The translations under genes and the position numbers were made by a program. DNA of 64,000 nt from Psococerastis gibbosa (taxonomy: Eukaryota; Arthropoda; Insecta; Psocodea; Psocidae), in assembly GCA_963971405.1 (NCBI GenBank), contig OZ020487.1:33775371-33839370 (forward strand), read 5' to 3'. Every line of letters starts with the position of its first letter. Position 1 is the first letter of the stretch. The notes under the pieces were generated by a model. The model ran no database searches. It had not been told where the DNA came from and saw only the letters and a list, made by a program, of their open reading frames with translations. Below, one piece after another: positions 1 to 11,136 of the stretch.

Positions 1-59
1 CTATCGTCGCATGCTACGGATACCTTGGCAAGCCCATGTTACAAATGAGGAGGTTCTAA

Positions 60-480
60 CCAGAGTAAACGAGACAAAAACACTCGCTCGCTGGAGAATT
101 TCATAAGCTGCATCATAGAGGGAACAATAGAAGGCGTCAACCGACCTGGGCGCTCAAGGAACGAGTATCTGCAGCATGTTATGGAGGATATAGAGGCCAA
201 TACATACGTGGAGCGTGCCAGGATCGAGGGGAGTGGAGGCATCGAAGCCACATGTTGCTGCCAACCAGCCAACCGGCTGTAACTTGAAGAAGCAGAAGAT
301 GATGAACAAGCTGCTACCTCGTAAAAAACAGAAAAGCGAAATTGGTAGGGCATTTATTAAAATCATTGAATTCTTAGACTGACGAAGAAGGACACAGGAG
401 CTCATACGTACCAAGAACGGAAGAGGAAGGTACAAGCCGAGAGAACTGCAGGAGGATATGCAGGGAGTTGCTGCCAACCA
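60..480 (+). pseudogene. Non-LTR retrotransposon tail fragments (two, decayed)
   Basis: Two degraded pieces of what looks like the C-terminal tail of a LINE reverse-transcriptase protein lie in the same direction. The first (about 90-265) reads, in one frame, IIEGTIEGVNRPGRSRNEYL followed by a MEDIEANTYVE-like stretch, the pattern 'IxEGxxEGxxRxGRxRxxY ... MEDxxxxTYxE' seen at the C-terminus of many such proteins. The second (about 350-470) keeps only the KKDTGAHTYQE part. Neither has an intact frame. The family pattern is recalled knowledge; the decay is seen directly. A third copy lies at 1405-1650. Confidence 0.55.
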
Positions 481-949
481 AACGTTGAGATTGTGAACTC
501 AGAAGTACAGTTGCCTCAGCCGTTCTGTGGTTACATTCAGATCAAAATAGAAAAAAAACTACCATGCAAACCGGTCCTTTTATGTTGATACGTTTACTGT
601 TTCAGCCTTGATTGCCATGGCGAAAGATTGGCACTTCAAATAGCGAATAGAGCAACTTATACGATATAATATGCGATATAAGATAATACGATATACATAT
701 CGTACGTATATAAAAGAACCGAAAACAGATAATTACTGCAATAATCATGATTCAGTTATCTCCTAGTCTCCTAGTGAGTTGTTGCCCCTACTCTGTGAAT
801 GAATTCCTAGCGACCAACCTCCCTCCATGCTGACATTCCCATCACATTCATAAGTGCCTATTGTATATTATTAAGTTATGGATTTTAATAGATAACAATA
901 GAGGAGTTCGGGCGCTTTGGAGGGGCTTGGTGCGACAGGCGAGAGGTCC
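481..949. other. AT-rich spacer
   Basis: No supported gene. At 655-715 there is a short low-complexity stretch of repeated CGATATA/TACGATA words. A GC-richer patch near 900-960 leads into the repeat end at 950. Confidence 0.5.
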
Positions 950-1095
950 TCACGGGCCGATGGCGTCACCTTAATGTAATGCAATATAATGCATAGTTAT
1001 TTATAGTTTTGACGGTGCCGAGCACATGCAGTATCTCTACTGTAACACTGTACTGTATATGGTCAAAATGGCCAAATAAAATTTCATTTCACCTT
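950..1095 (+). repeat. LINE-like 3' end with poly(A) signal
   Basis: The stretch ends in GGTCAAAATGGCCAAATAAA followed by two ATTTC units. A hairpin word (GGTCAAAATGGCC), an AATAAA signal and a short tandem tail are typical of 3' ends of RTE/CR1-like retroelements. No coding part is recognisable upstream, so assignment rests only on the tail. Confidence 0.35.
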
Positions 1096-1404
1096 TTTAT
1101 ACATGGAGAAGCCGCCAAAGGCCACTCAAACACGACGTTGGGCCACTGAATCTGAATTTCCAGACGAAAACACTTTTAAAGCAATTAAATTCGATAAAAT
1201 GAATGAAAGTAAAATCGATAAAAGGAATCATCGGAATTTCCTTTTAACAGGCTTGATTATTCTACGTCCTTCAAACGAATAAATTGTAATTTGTTTCATT
1301 TGTGACTGTCTTGTAAATGGTTTTCTAAGTTAAATGCTTGATCGAGTATAGTGCCATAATCATGGATGTAATATACAATGTTAAAATGTATCTTATGAGT
1401 TTCC

Positions 1405-1650
1405 CAGAATAGCGAAATGGGTAGAACATTTATTAAGGCACGAAAATCTGGTACACACCATCATTGAGGGCACAGTGGAAGGAACCAATAGAAGAGGGCC
1501 CCAAAGAAGGAATATATGAATCAACTGAAGGAGGACACAGGATCTCGAACGTACCCAGAGCTGATGAGGAAGTCGCAGGACCGAGAGAGCTGCGGGATGA
1601 TATGTAGACAGTTGCTGGCAACCAATCGCTCAGAAGAAGAAGAAGATTGC
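1405..1650 (+). pseudogene. Non-LTR retrotransposon tail fragment (third copy)
   Basis: Related to the fragments at 60-480. One frame reads HTIIEGTVEGTNRRGPQRRN, and after a frameshift and stop another reads LKEDTGSRTYPELMRKSQD and then CRQLLATNRSEEEED. It ends in a (GAA)-rich stretch at 1633-1646. This is the usual C-terminal tail of a LINE reverse transcriptase, broken by frameshift and stop and therefore inactive. Confidence 0.6.
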
Positions 1651-1784
1651 ATCTGACACCCTGAACCTGACAATATTTTTTTATTAGATTGTCTAAGCAA
1701 ATTTCAAAACATGTGGGTTGTAGCCTAGTCTGTAGAAGTCATAAAGACTATTTCATACATAACACATTTTTACCGTGATTACCT

Positions 1785-2325
1785 CACAGGAAATTCAAAT
1801 ATCTGGGAGCAACGTTACGCGAGAATGGCGGCTGTGGAGACGTATGAGCACGGGTAACCTCAGGTTGGGCCAAATGGCGAGATATCGTGAAGGATAGGTA
1901 AATGCCGAAGAAACTCAAAGGCCGCATATACAAGCAAGTGGTGAGACCGTGTATGACCTACTGAGCGGAGTGCTGGCCATTGTGGAAGGACGAAGAGCTA
2001 CTGCTGCATGTGGCTGAGATGTTGCATTACTGTCTGGGTTACAAATTGGCAGACAGGAGGAGATCCGGGCGGAGATGCAAGTAGCACCTATCACCGATAA
2101 AGTCAGGGAACGAAGACTGGCGTCGTGCTACCTGCTACAGCGTGTGAGGGACTACACGGTGGAGGGCCCAAGACCTATAGGACGACCGAGGATGTCCCTT
2201 GAAACAAAAGTGAGGGAGGACCTCAGGACCCTCGGTCTCTCGCCGGATGAAACGCAAAACCGAAACACCTGGAAGATGAAGATCCGTGCCGCCGACCCCG
2301 TGGGAGAGATAAGGCGCCGATAAAG
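1785..2325 (+). pseudogene. Non-LTR reverse transcriptase C-terminal remnant (RTE-like)
   Basis: The segment begins with KFKYLGATLRENG (about 1790), the start of the thumb-like region after the RT palm in RTE-type and craniofacial-development-protein-2-like ORFs. It continues with KLKGRIYKQVVRPCMTY, an in-frame TGA at 1962-1964, then AECWPLWKDEE; intact relatives have a glycine where the stop is. A later open stretch (2075-2323) reads QVAPITDKVRERRL, GRPRMSLETKVREDL and TQNRNTWKMKIRAADPV, the standard tail of the same protein. The tryptophan-rich 'RWYGHV' segment expected after RERRL is not conserved. The endonuclease and catalytic RT parts are missing, so this is a dead 5'-truncated copy. 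Confidence 0.8.
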
Positions 2326-2421
2326 TAAGGTAAAGTAATTACCTCATAGGAAATACAGGGTAGACACATTTCACGTCTTATTAAATTATACATTAAAAAT
2401 TCTTATTCAACAACTTTCATA

Positions 2422-2570
2422 GAGCCATGCTTCGGAGGGCATGTAAAGCAGGTCCCAGGCCTTCCTAGTTGAGTGTAAGAGAAAGCTTTACATCCCTAAG
2501 GCTAACTCCGCTAGGTTGGCTTAGTAATGGAACAAAAAGTCAATATTTACTTATTTATTTAAATTATTTT
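2422..2570 (+). mobile_element. SINE family A, 5'-truncated copy
   Basis: Carries the body of SINE family A from the GCTTCGGAGGGCATGTAAAG word through GCTAGGTTGGCTTAGTAAT and AACAAAAAGTC into a TTATTTATT-rich tail. The tRNA-like head with the A and B boxes seen in the copy at 13208 is absent. Confidence 0.7.
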
Positions 2571-4173
2571 TATTCACAATGGGGAAACCCTGGATCAGCC
2601 CTGGGCCACCCACTATTTATGTAATGAGCTTGGCAAACATTTTGTGAGCCCTGATTAGTGAGGAGCCCTTGTAGCTGTCCGCATGGGGCTGACTGGGTTG
2701 ATTGGATTATGGTGCGATGTCAAGTGTCAACCCGAGTGCCCAACAAGTGCTTATACGCCCCGCGATATTTCCACGCTCTCTTAACCCTCCCCGTGTCAAC
2801 TCCAATATTTGTCCTACCGACGGCTTCGGGCTTATTCCCGTTTGACTTCAGTCGGTTAGATGGAAGGGAGTGCCTTCCGTGGTGCTGGGAACGACGTCAT
2901 AGTCATGGAGTTTATATGAAGATAATTTTACGAGTCAGCTACAGGGGAAAAATAGCATTTCCAAGAACAGTACGTGCCTTTGCCATTGCAATAATTTATT
3001 TACATTTTTCACAGACATTTATAGACATATTAACTTTATATCTGGAAAAAGGAGTCGAGAAAAAAAATTATTATTTTGAGTTTTCACACAAAAATACAAT
3101 ATACATGTACCCTTCCAATGAATTATAAAATTTTCCTGTGCTTAGATCCAATGATTTAAAACTGATATTTCGAGTGCGCCAATGTAGCTCCCCATAACCT
3201 ATACCCAAAGCCAGTTGATTAACAGAACATTTATTTTTACTAATTAACTAACGCCTCTAATAATTCTCAATGCAGAATGGTTTATAGGTATAACTATATT
3301 TTTTATCACACCACAGCATTAAGCTTCCACCATCAGCTTTCTTGCAGCCCAATACAACTATAAAAACTGGTCATAACAAAATTTTACTATTAACAGAAAA
3401 GTACTTTCAGTATAATTATAATACAAAAGAAACTAATGGCACAGGCAAAGTCTTTCTGTGTGCTAATGGCTATATACATTTTTGAAATTCATATAACCCC
3501 ACAATTCAAAAAGCAAAGAGTGTTTTCACACATAGTCTAATAATATTCCGCCATCTATTTTCCCTTAGGCACATTATTTTTTCGAACGGAATAATCTTTA
3601 AAAATAAAACAAAAATGTTACACGGTGTTTCAAGCGTTAAATATTCATCGTTCAGGGTTCACTGCGCCATTATAATGTTATCGAGGAAATCTGAAAATTG
3701 CTTACTTTATAATCACCGGGAAAAAAAAAGAAAAACTCTGCACGAGGTCAATACTAGGGTATATTGAAGCGTTTTCCATCTAAATACAGTCTCGGGGCTC
3801 AACAACTTTGGACAGAATCCAAACATTAGTCCATTATTGGAAATTTAGTTTTTCAGCATAATTAAAATTGCCCAACTGGCGTTTAGGGAATTTTCCAATA
3901 TAACCTGACTTTATGAAAACGACTCCACTCAGCAAGTATTTTAAAATTCCGCTTCGTCCCTGGGTTCCTTTTTAATGAACCTCACTTGCTATTCATTTAT
4001 TGCAAGTAATATTTTCTTCGTCTTTAGAAAATATAGAAAGAAAATTTTTCTGTACGGTAGTTCTGGAGTTCTGTATGCATAAAATACTGCACTAGCCAAA
4101 AATTATCTTCTATAAATAACGAAGACAGGTAGATACCTATAAACCTAACCTAAAAAATAAAAATAAATGAAAG
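2571..4173. other. Unassigned spacer
   Basis: The part at 2577-2900 is noticeably GC-richer than its surroundings and holds the start of a 156-codon open frame (2658-3128), but that frame has no recognisable motif and its second half runs into AT-rich DNA. From 3130 to 4170 I see only AT-rich sequence with no repeat I can match elsewhere in the window. Confidence 0.4.
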
Positions 4174-4253
4174 GAAAGAAAGAAAGAAAATTGTCTTTAT
4201 TTTCCATATGGGCGAATTTTGGGCCTTTCGGCCCACTCTTAGAATTAACCCAT
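4174..4253 (-). repeat. Repeat family J (retroelement 3' end)
   Basis: On the minus strand it reads GGGCCGAAAGGCCCAAAATT, then CGCCCATATGG, AAAATAAAGACAA and a CTTT microsatellite tail. The hairpin word, AATAAA signal and short tandem tail suggest the 3' end of a LINE. Two more copies lie as an inverted pair at 29384-29557. Confidence 0.5.
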
Positions 4254-4576
4254 GAAAATAAATGACCCCAGAAAATAAAGTGGACGTCGCGTCGCGATGA
4301 CCCGTGGCTATTGGAAATAAGGGTATTGTGAAGTTAGCATAATTTATGCCTTATTAAATAAATTTCTCAGCTAACCTGTAACAATTAAAGTTGAATAGAT
4401 GAAATATTTATTAACAGTCCAAAAATTTAATTTTACAAACGGTTTTTACTAGGGTTGACACCCTCATAAATTCCATTCATACACGCTCATCGCCTTCAAC
4501 GAAAAGAATTAACAAAAGGTGCAGTGCTGACAGGTATCTTCAAAGCGTGAAAATCAGTGAAGCGAGCAATTTAAAA

Positions 4577-4765
4577 ATGCAAAGCAACTTTGACCGTTTC
4601 TGTCAGGAAATTGACTTTCCTTTGAGAGCCCGGGCGCGTATATTATTCCGTGCCTTACAAGCGGAGTCTTCAAAATTTCATGATGCCGCCCTTTTCCTTT
4701 CGGAGAAATCAAAGTGTTCACGAATTAAGCGTTCTATTCAAAGAATGGTCATAGAAAAGGCATAG
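4577..4765 (+). CDS. Possible small ORF or exon, 62 aa, unknown
   Basis: An ATG at 4577 opens 62 codons ending in TAG at 4763-4765. The predicted product is basic and helical-looking (for example FPLRARARILFRALQAES and KCSRIKRSIQRMVIEKA), with composition unlike the surrounding chance frames. I recognise no domain. It could be a single small gene, an exon, or a remnant of a transposon ORF. No clear acceptor or poly(A) signal fixes its limits. Only the open frame itself is direct evidence. Confidence 0.2.
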   Translation: MQSNFDRFCQEIDFPLRARARILFRALQAESSKFHDAALFLSEKSKCSRIKRSIQRMVIEKA

Positions 4766-5029
4766 GGCATGGCCTTTTCTTATGAAATGGGTTGTTTTTT
4801 ATGCTCAAACTTAATAATCCGTCAGATTTCCCCTTATTAGACAGTTGATTACTATCCAATACCTACTCTAATACATTTCTTTACTTAACTTCTTGAATAA
4901 CTGAGTTTATGATTGCACCGCCTTTATTTATTAGTTCGTTCTGGCCTATATACTTGTGTGTGAGAAGGCGCTGGACTCCTACGTCTACCAAAATGGCTGC
5001 CTTACGTTTTCATTTCTTTTGTTCTTAAT
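4766..5029. other. Spacer
   Basis: AT-rich; I see nothing recognisable. Confidence 0.4.
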
Positions 5030-5275
5030 TTAATTTACACATACCTGCACACTGTCGCAACAAATCGGAGTTGAACTGAAATGCTGTACCGGCCCTAGCA
5101 CGTGGAAACACAGTTGGGCTGGTTATAATTCCTTGTAAAGTATTGAATGTATTATAACTTAAGTATTTTAGCGTATTTAAAGTTAATATTAATTTTGTCA
5201 TTTTATGTATACTTCTCTTGTTGGAAAAAAATTGGAATAAATATATATTTGATTTGATTTGATAAATGCATATTT
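5030..5275 (+). repeat. LINE-like 3' end with (TTGAT)n tail
   Basis: AATAAATATATA is followed by three TTGAT units at about 5249-5263. A terminal AATAAA plus pentamer tail of this kind is typical of insect RTE/CR1-like retroelement 3' ends. The upstream part has no recognisable coding, so the left limit is a guess. Confidence 0.4.
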
Positions 5276-7465
5276 TCTGCAAATACTCCAATTCGTATAA
5301 TTACATTATAACATTGGGTCAAGCGTATTGGACGCGAAAAGATCTCAATATAATAAAGCATAGAGCCTCATTAAAAATTCCTCTGTGAGCACCGGAGCCC
5401 CTTATTACGACCAAAATATAATTAATACATTGTTAGAAGGTTCATAAAGGTTCGAGAAATTAATAAAACCATTCAAAATCTTTTCTTCTTGCCCTACTAG
5501 GCTTAGCTATTCATTTGAAAAGTTCCTGCTCACTAATCAAATATCAGTGGTGATCATACTAGCGGGGTCACTCTTCGATATTTTAATAACAAAGCACCAA
5601 CAGCAGCCGTGTTTAGTTTTACATGTCAGGACAACAAGGGGCTTACAATTTTGGGTGTACAAGGCTGGGGCACAGAAATTGTTTTTCAAGAGATAAAATG
5701 TGGGGCAAACTTAGGGATGATGCGAAACGAAGGCAATGAGGAGTAATTCACCATGTCAGCAGCATCCCACTCAACATGACATTTTAGACAAGAGGAGGGG
5801 TGCTGAATTTGGTATTATAGGTATATGTTAGCCTGCTTACTGCAAACTGCATATACTATACAAAAGCTTTATACAAAGTTTACAGTACGATTTCCTAGGT
5901 CATATTATATTGGATTCAATTTGTTTTCCTACGGTTACAATGTAGTAGGCTATCTATGATGATTCCATTTCCATTCTATTTTCATGTTAGTTAGTAGTAG
6001 GCTTTCGCCCTCAAAGTCTGCCAAGGCAGCAAAATTATGTTAAGAAATGTATCTAACTAGAAATATTATACAATTTTGATTTTTGTTAAAGTGATTGTGA
6101 TGTTTACGCTAAAATATGTTTCTTGATACATTAGGAGGAAATAACTTGATGAATTTTCAGGGGCTCTCGGTGCACTAGACTAGACAATATCACTGAATCC
6201 GTACTTATTTTGTATACACAACACCAGGTACAGGTATTAATTCATGCGTACTTATACTCATTTGCTATATAGGCAGTCAAACACAGCAGTAGGCTACATG
6301 TTAATATAATATTCGTTCACGTTTCTACTATAGTAAATAAAATACCTCTCACATACTGAAATGAAAAAAGTTCTTTTTTTTTCGTTCTTTTTAAAACTGA
6401 AACGCAATCAAGTTTTCCTGCCATCTAAAAGGAATCGAATAAATAGCTCTTCCTTCAATGCTGAATTTGAATCAGAGAAAGATTTTAAACTTTTTAAAAA
6501 GAACAAGATTAAAACCCTGGAATTTGCAGATTAGCTTCTTGAAAATGTAAGTTTAAGTGAAATTTTGAGGGTAAAGTTTTTGGTCAGAAAGTTATTCAGC
6601 CTTCTTTTCTTTCTGAAATTTCAATTTTTAATCTTCAAGAATGGCTAAAATGTTAACTTGCTCCTTCTATTAGTTACAGTGAATTTCTTTGTGATTGTTA
6701 CAGTTATAGATTCTGAATAAATATGAATAAATATATTATGCAATGGTGAGAAGGAGATGGATACGATTTTTTAAGGTAAAATGGTTAGGATGGGTAGAAG
6801 TACAGTGCTGAAGATGTGCATAATCCCAAAACAAATAGAGTTTCTTCTTCTTCTTCTTCTTCGAATGCCTCTTCTAACGATGATTGGCTATCATCTTGGC
6901 AGTTATAAACAAGTGGATACCGTAACCTCCAAAATGAAAGTCAGGTATGTAGAGTATCGAATGTACTTGGTCATGATGATAGTACTAGGGAATTCTAATG
7001 CAGTGGTTTCCCGTTGCCTTCTGCATTCTTATGCCGTTGACTCTTCATTGAGTTTCTCCGCCTTCGCGGCCTAACTGCAGGACAAAAGCGTGCCTTAGTA
7101 GTGGTTGCTTATTTAGTGGCGGCAACTATTCGCCCCATCATATAGTCATCGGGCTACTGTGGCTTTTTCTAGACAAGCCTGCACCAACAGACTTGCCACC
7201 ACACCCTCGGAAAATGCCACTGCTTGGTTGGGGACTGCTTATTCGTTATATTCCCAGCTAGCCACCATCTCTGGTGGCTTGTTCGTTATCCGCTACCTGC
7301 GGCCCAGCTAGTAGTCCGCAGCTCAGCCCATCAGGACATCCATAATTCCATGTCAATAACAATAACTATTCAACTGTCCGTCTGATGTGATGGCCAAACG
7401 TGTCTCACGCAATCCCACGTCAGCATTGTATGATTGTAGTGTGACACAGGATACTAAAGATTATT
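5276..7465. other. AT-rich spacer with a (TTC)n microsatellite
   Basis: No supported gene. A (TTC)7-type run lies at 6840-6862. The 97-codon frame across it (6781-7074) is low-complexity and not credible as a gene. The GC-richer segment at 7090-7330 matches nothing else in the window. Confidence 0.4.
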
Positions 7466-8350
7466 GCTTTCCAATTTATACGTAGTATAACGAAAGCTTT
7501 GTGATGGTCGAAATTTTCGATTTCGAGATTTCAACGGATTTACACGTTTTGAGGTCCCAGGAACCCAAAAAAGTGGTTTTTACGAAATGTCTGTCTGTCG
7601 CTCTGTCTGTATGTATGTCTGTCTGTCAGTATGTCTGTCTGCTCATCGATTTCCGGGCAAACTACTCGATGGATTTGTGTGAAATTTGGCTTGTAGGTTC
7701 ACAAAAATCATACCTCGGGACCATTTTTTTTATTTTGGGCTATCTCAATTGGGGGGGGGGGGGGGGTTTAATTCTCGAAAACTCCAAAAAAAACGTCTAA
7801 AAACATTATTCCTTAAAAACGGCTCCAACGATTTCTTTTAAATTCACATATATTGTAGTTGTTATTAATGTTGAAAAAATGTTGTGGGTCGCTTGCTCCT
7901 TGGTAGTTTGCTTCTGGGGGTAAAAAAAATAAAAATAACTAAATTTTAATGAAAAATGACTAAAAAATAATTTTTCTGCGAAACCTTTCTATCGATGATT
8001 TCTACCTTCAGGCATGTTTTAGGTGTTAAATTGATTAACGAAACCGGCCAGGTTGCTTTCCCAAAAAACTATTTAGTTTTGTGAAAAAAAATGTTTTTGA
8101 AAAAATGAAAGCACATTCACGCTCAAATGCATTGCGTGCCCTGCCATTATTGCTGTGTGGTAATGTGTTGGTCTGTCCTATCTAGAATTTACGACACCTC
8201 CAGTGACGTCAAGTGGACGACCCCCCCCCCCCCCATGATGTCGGAAATTTAACCATAGGAAAATTATTTACCATGAAATTAATCATTTTCTCTCCCTACT
8301 AATTGATAAATTGGAAAGCATGTTCGAGCAAACTCGGACCGGTTCTTTAT
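7466..8350 (+). mobile_element. Family C element, most complete copy
   Basis: About 0.85 kb. It begins GCTTTCCAATTTAT and ends with the inverted form ATAAATTGGAAAGC at 8306-8319, so short terminal inverted repeats are visible. A further conserved block, TCGGACCGGTTCTTT, continues to about 8350. Inside are TTTTCGATTTCGAGATTTCAA, a TCTG/TATG-rich stretch (7590-7640), CCGGGCAAACTACTCGATGG, a G16 run (7751-7766) and a C14 run (8221-8234). No transposase frame is present, so it is nonautonomous. Minus-strand copies lie at 55000 and 61902. Confidence 0.75.
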
Positions 8351-9560
8351 AAGTACCTACGTATGATTAAGGAAATTGACTACCTAGAATAAATGGTTCA
8401 GAGCGCTAAAACTTGACTGAAGGTGTTTTATCCAACCATCAACAAGGACTGGCAAAATAAAAAATATCTACCAATTTTCTCGTTCCTGATTGGTGATTGC
8501 ACTAATGCCCCTATCGTATAGCATTTGATCACCTACTGTGTTGTACAGTATGAACGGTTTATTATCGTATTATATTTAGGGATTCACGCGGGATGACGGG
8601 ACGGGAATGAGCCCCTTTCCAGTTTTTCGCTCGTCCCGTCCGCGTCCGGTCTAAAATTTAAAGTTTACCCTTGGTTCTGTTTGTGTTTTCATTTTTCAAT
8701 AGTCTGATCTACAGTAGCTTGAAGCCAAAGCTCATCCCAAAGTAGAAGACGATTTACGGTAAGTAGCTCTGTACATATACGTTTAAAATGTACGTCTCTA
8801 ATTAATGACATCTCAACTTAACGATACACTTTAAAAGATCAATGCAAATACCGCGAAGGAAGCGTGGATATTACACTATTCAACCATTTTTTTAAACGAA
8901 AAACGTACAAGTAATTTGCATAGAATGTGATTAAATTGTGTGTTTGCAACGTTTTTACGCGCCGATACGTTGATTCGTACGTGCTTTCCAAATAGAGCCC
9001 AATTTCAAGCGTATGACATGAAATCGATCATTATTAATCCATGGAGGGTCACTGAGTGGGTTTTCGCCACACGGTTGTCGTTCATTTCGGCAATACTATG
9101 TTGATCACAATCGCAATGGTGTTTGCGTAGGTCTCAGTAAGTGGATAGGCAGATCTAATTTAGCAATATAATACCTCTCTTGGATCAAAATCTAGCGATT
9201 TGTTGGCACTGAAGATTTACAGCGGATCTTCCATAGTTCCATCCTCTATCCTATCTTCGGCAGATCTCTACAATCCCTCCCCGAAATGAACCCAAGTGTG
9301 AAGCCTAGCAAAGTTCAAAATGGCGGCCAGAAAAGCAATAAATTGATTCATACTTCGGAGAATACCTATGTAATCTCTAGACATAAAAATGAATCCCTAT
9401 TTCCCTTGGTCATGCCATCACGCGTGAACGGCTAGACAGATTTCACTATTTTTTTGTTGTTATGTTTGTTATTGTCAGGAGAAGGTTCTTTTGACAGAAA
9501 AACTTTAAGACATTGTGCGGTAAATTAGAAAATTAGAAAATTCTGGAAATTGAAGTTGAT
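8351..9560. other. AT-rich spacer
   Basis: No supported gene. A moderately GC-rich patch at 8590-8650 and a patch at 9000-9330 match no other part of the window. Confidence 0.4.
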
Positions 9561-9680
9561 AATCGCGAGCCCCGAAGGGCCGAACTGCGTAATGCCCAAG
9601 GGAACCACGTTAATGCGTGGCCCGAAAGGGGCGAGCATCCGCCCTCCGCAGGCGCAAGTGGGGGCGGGGCCCCGCTTGTT
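9561..9680. repeat. GC-rich cluster of short hairpins
   Basis: A sharply bounded GC-rich island in AT-rich DNA, made of consecutive small inverted repeats: GCCC-CGAA-GGGC (9569-9580), CCACG-6 nt-CGTGG (9605-9620), GCCC-5 nt-GGGC (9620-9632), CGCC-7 nt-GGCG (about 9641-9654) and GGGGCGGGGCCCC (about 9660-9673). Such packing resembles the 'GC clusters' known from some organelle genomes and some palindromic repeats, but I cannot assign it. The 70-codon frame across it is probably fortuitous. Confidence 0.55.
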
Positions 9681-10701
9681 ATTTATAAATAAATATGTTT
9701 TTCTAAATTTCTACTTCACAATTTGTGGGCGTGTCACTAATTGGTATCATAGCCAACAATAAATTGTTCTTTTGATACTTTCAATTCATCATTTTGGTGC
9801 TCTCTTTATAGCTGTTGTGTTACATGTTACTTTATTTGGAATTATATTTACAGTTTTCACTATATACGTTGAATTCGCATACGCTAGTAAGAGCTTACCA
9901 AGGGTTGGGGTTATTGCCCCCCCCCCTCATTAGCGCCACTGTTGTTTCATGAACTGAACAACGAAATTTCGGAACTGTAAGGAAGATGACAAAGTCCACG
10001 GTTGATTTGAAAGTAATGAACTGTCAAAGGTGCGACAGTCATGGAAGAGGCATTGCTGATCAAGGTGCAATTTACTGTGGCTTCAGATTTTTCTTCAAAC
10101 AAAAAATTACTCTTAATAATAATTGAATAATTATATTGAAAAAACACAGTACAATACAATACAATACAATTATAACTAAACTAAAAACACTTAAAATGCA
10201 TGGGATGAGTATACTGATGTATAGTACTATAGGTTGTTATAAAACGTACTAATGTTTTAGCTTTAATTAATAAAAATAAAAATTCTGTGTACCCAATTCA
10301 GTATCAGTTATTAACTACTTGTTGAGAGCAATTAAAATGAAAACTCTGCTTGTTATGAGTTGTCGACACTAACATTAATTATGAAAAAAACATGGGGAGT
10401 TGATAATTATTTCAAACATGGGACATGCGTACAGTGCTTCGATTATGATAATAATAATTGAGAGGCACACAGAGTGATTAGCTTATGAATTTGAGTAAGG
10501 TAACTTTTAATTAATCAATCTTCTGTTTTTATCGCATGTAACTTTCATTTTATCCCAATAATGAGGAAATTTTGAATATGATTTATCAGGAAAATCCGGA
10601 AATGGAAGAATAATCGACTTTACAGGAAAGCGTCGCATAGTGTTGTAGGCTCTATTCTGGTTCAGTTGGTTATTTTTTAATTGAATCTAGATTAATTGTT
10701 G
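9681..10701. other. AT-rich spacer with (ACAAT)n
   Basis: Contains a C10 run at 9917-9926 and a short (ACAAT)n array at about 10149-10170, which read on the minus strand could be a LINE tail. Nothing else recognised. Confidence 0.4.
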
Positions 10702-10770
10702 CAAGGTCGTAGCCAGGATTTTTTTCGGGGGGGGGGGGGGTAGAAATTTCATTGGCCCGTGCACCTGACA
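10702..10770 (+). mobile_element. hAT-type F element, left half only
   Basis: Starts with CAAGGTCGTAGCCAGG, close to the F-family terminus CAAGGCCGTAGCCAG (21303), followed by T-rich sequence and a G14 run at 10727-10740. No right-hand inverted terminus follows, so the copy is truncated or rearranged. Confidence 0.5.
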
Positions 10771-10908
10771 ATACCAATAAATTACATGTTAAAATATAAT
10801 TTCGAGTATCAACTTAATTTAATGCCAGCTATATCGTCTGAATAAGGAATGTGACGATCTTGAAATTACTTGGACAAGATGAGTGATACTATTAGGTAGA
10901 GTGCCCAT

Positions 10909-11136
10909 AAATAAATAATAAATAAATAAATAAGGACTTTTTATTGTTTCTATTACTAAGCCAACCTAGCGGAGTTAGGGCTAAAAGCCCTCTCTTACAC
11001 TCAACAAGGAAAGCCCGGGACCGCCTGCTTCACATGCCCTCCGAAGCATGGCCAGAAAATGTAGCCAGTGTGGGACTCGAACCAAGAACCTTTCGGGTGA
11101 AAGTCAGAGTCCGTACCACTACGCTACATGTCCTGA
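10909..11136 (-). mobile_element. SINE family A copy
   Basis: Near full length on the minus strand. The tRNA-like head carries an A-box-like GTAGCGTAGTGGTA and a degenerate B box (GGTTCTTGGTTCGAGTCC around 11085). The body contains GGAGGGCATGTGAAGCAGGC. The tail, seen on the plus strand at 10909-10934, is (AAATA)-rich. Confidence 0.8.

Noticed and set aside
2658-3128. 156-codon open frame in a GC-richer stretch
   Set aside because: No recognisable domain; the second half enters AT-rich low-information sequence and composition is not protein-like throughout. Length alone is not enough.
7590-7645. Tandem TCTG units as a CRISPR-like or minisatellite array
   Set aside because: It is a microsatellite inside family C, found in the other copies too; there are no unique spacers between repeats.
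9550-9762. 70-codon frame across the GC-rich hairpin cluster
   Set aside because: The repeat structure explains the lack of stops; the frame continues into unrelated AT-rich sequence.
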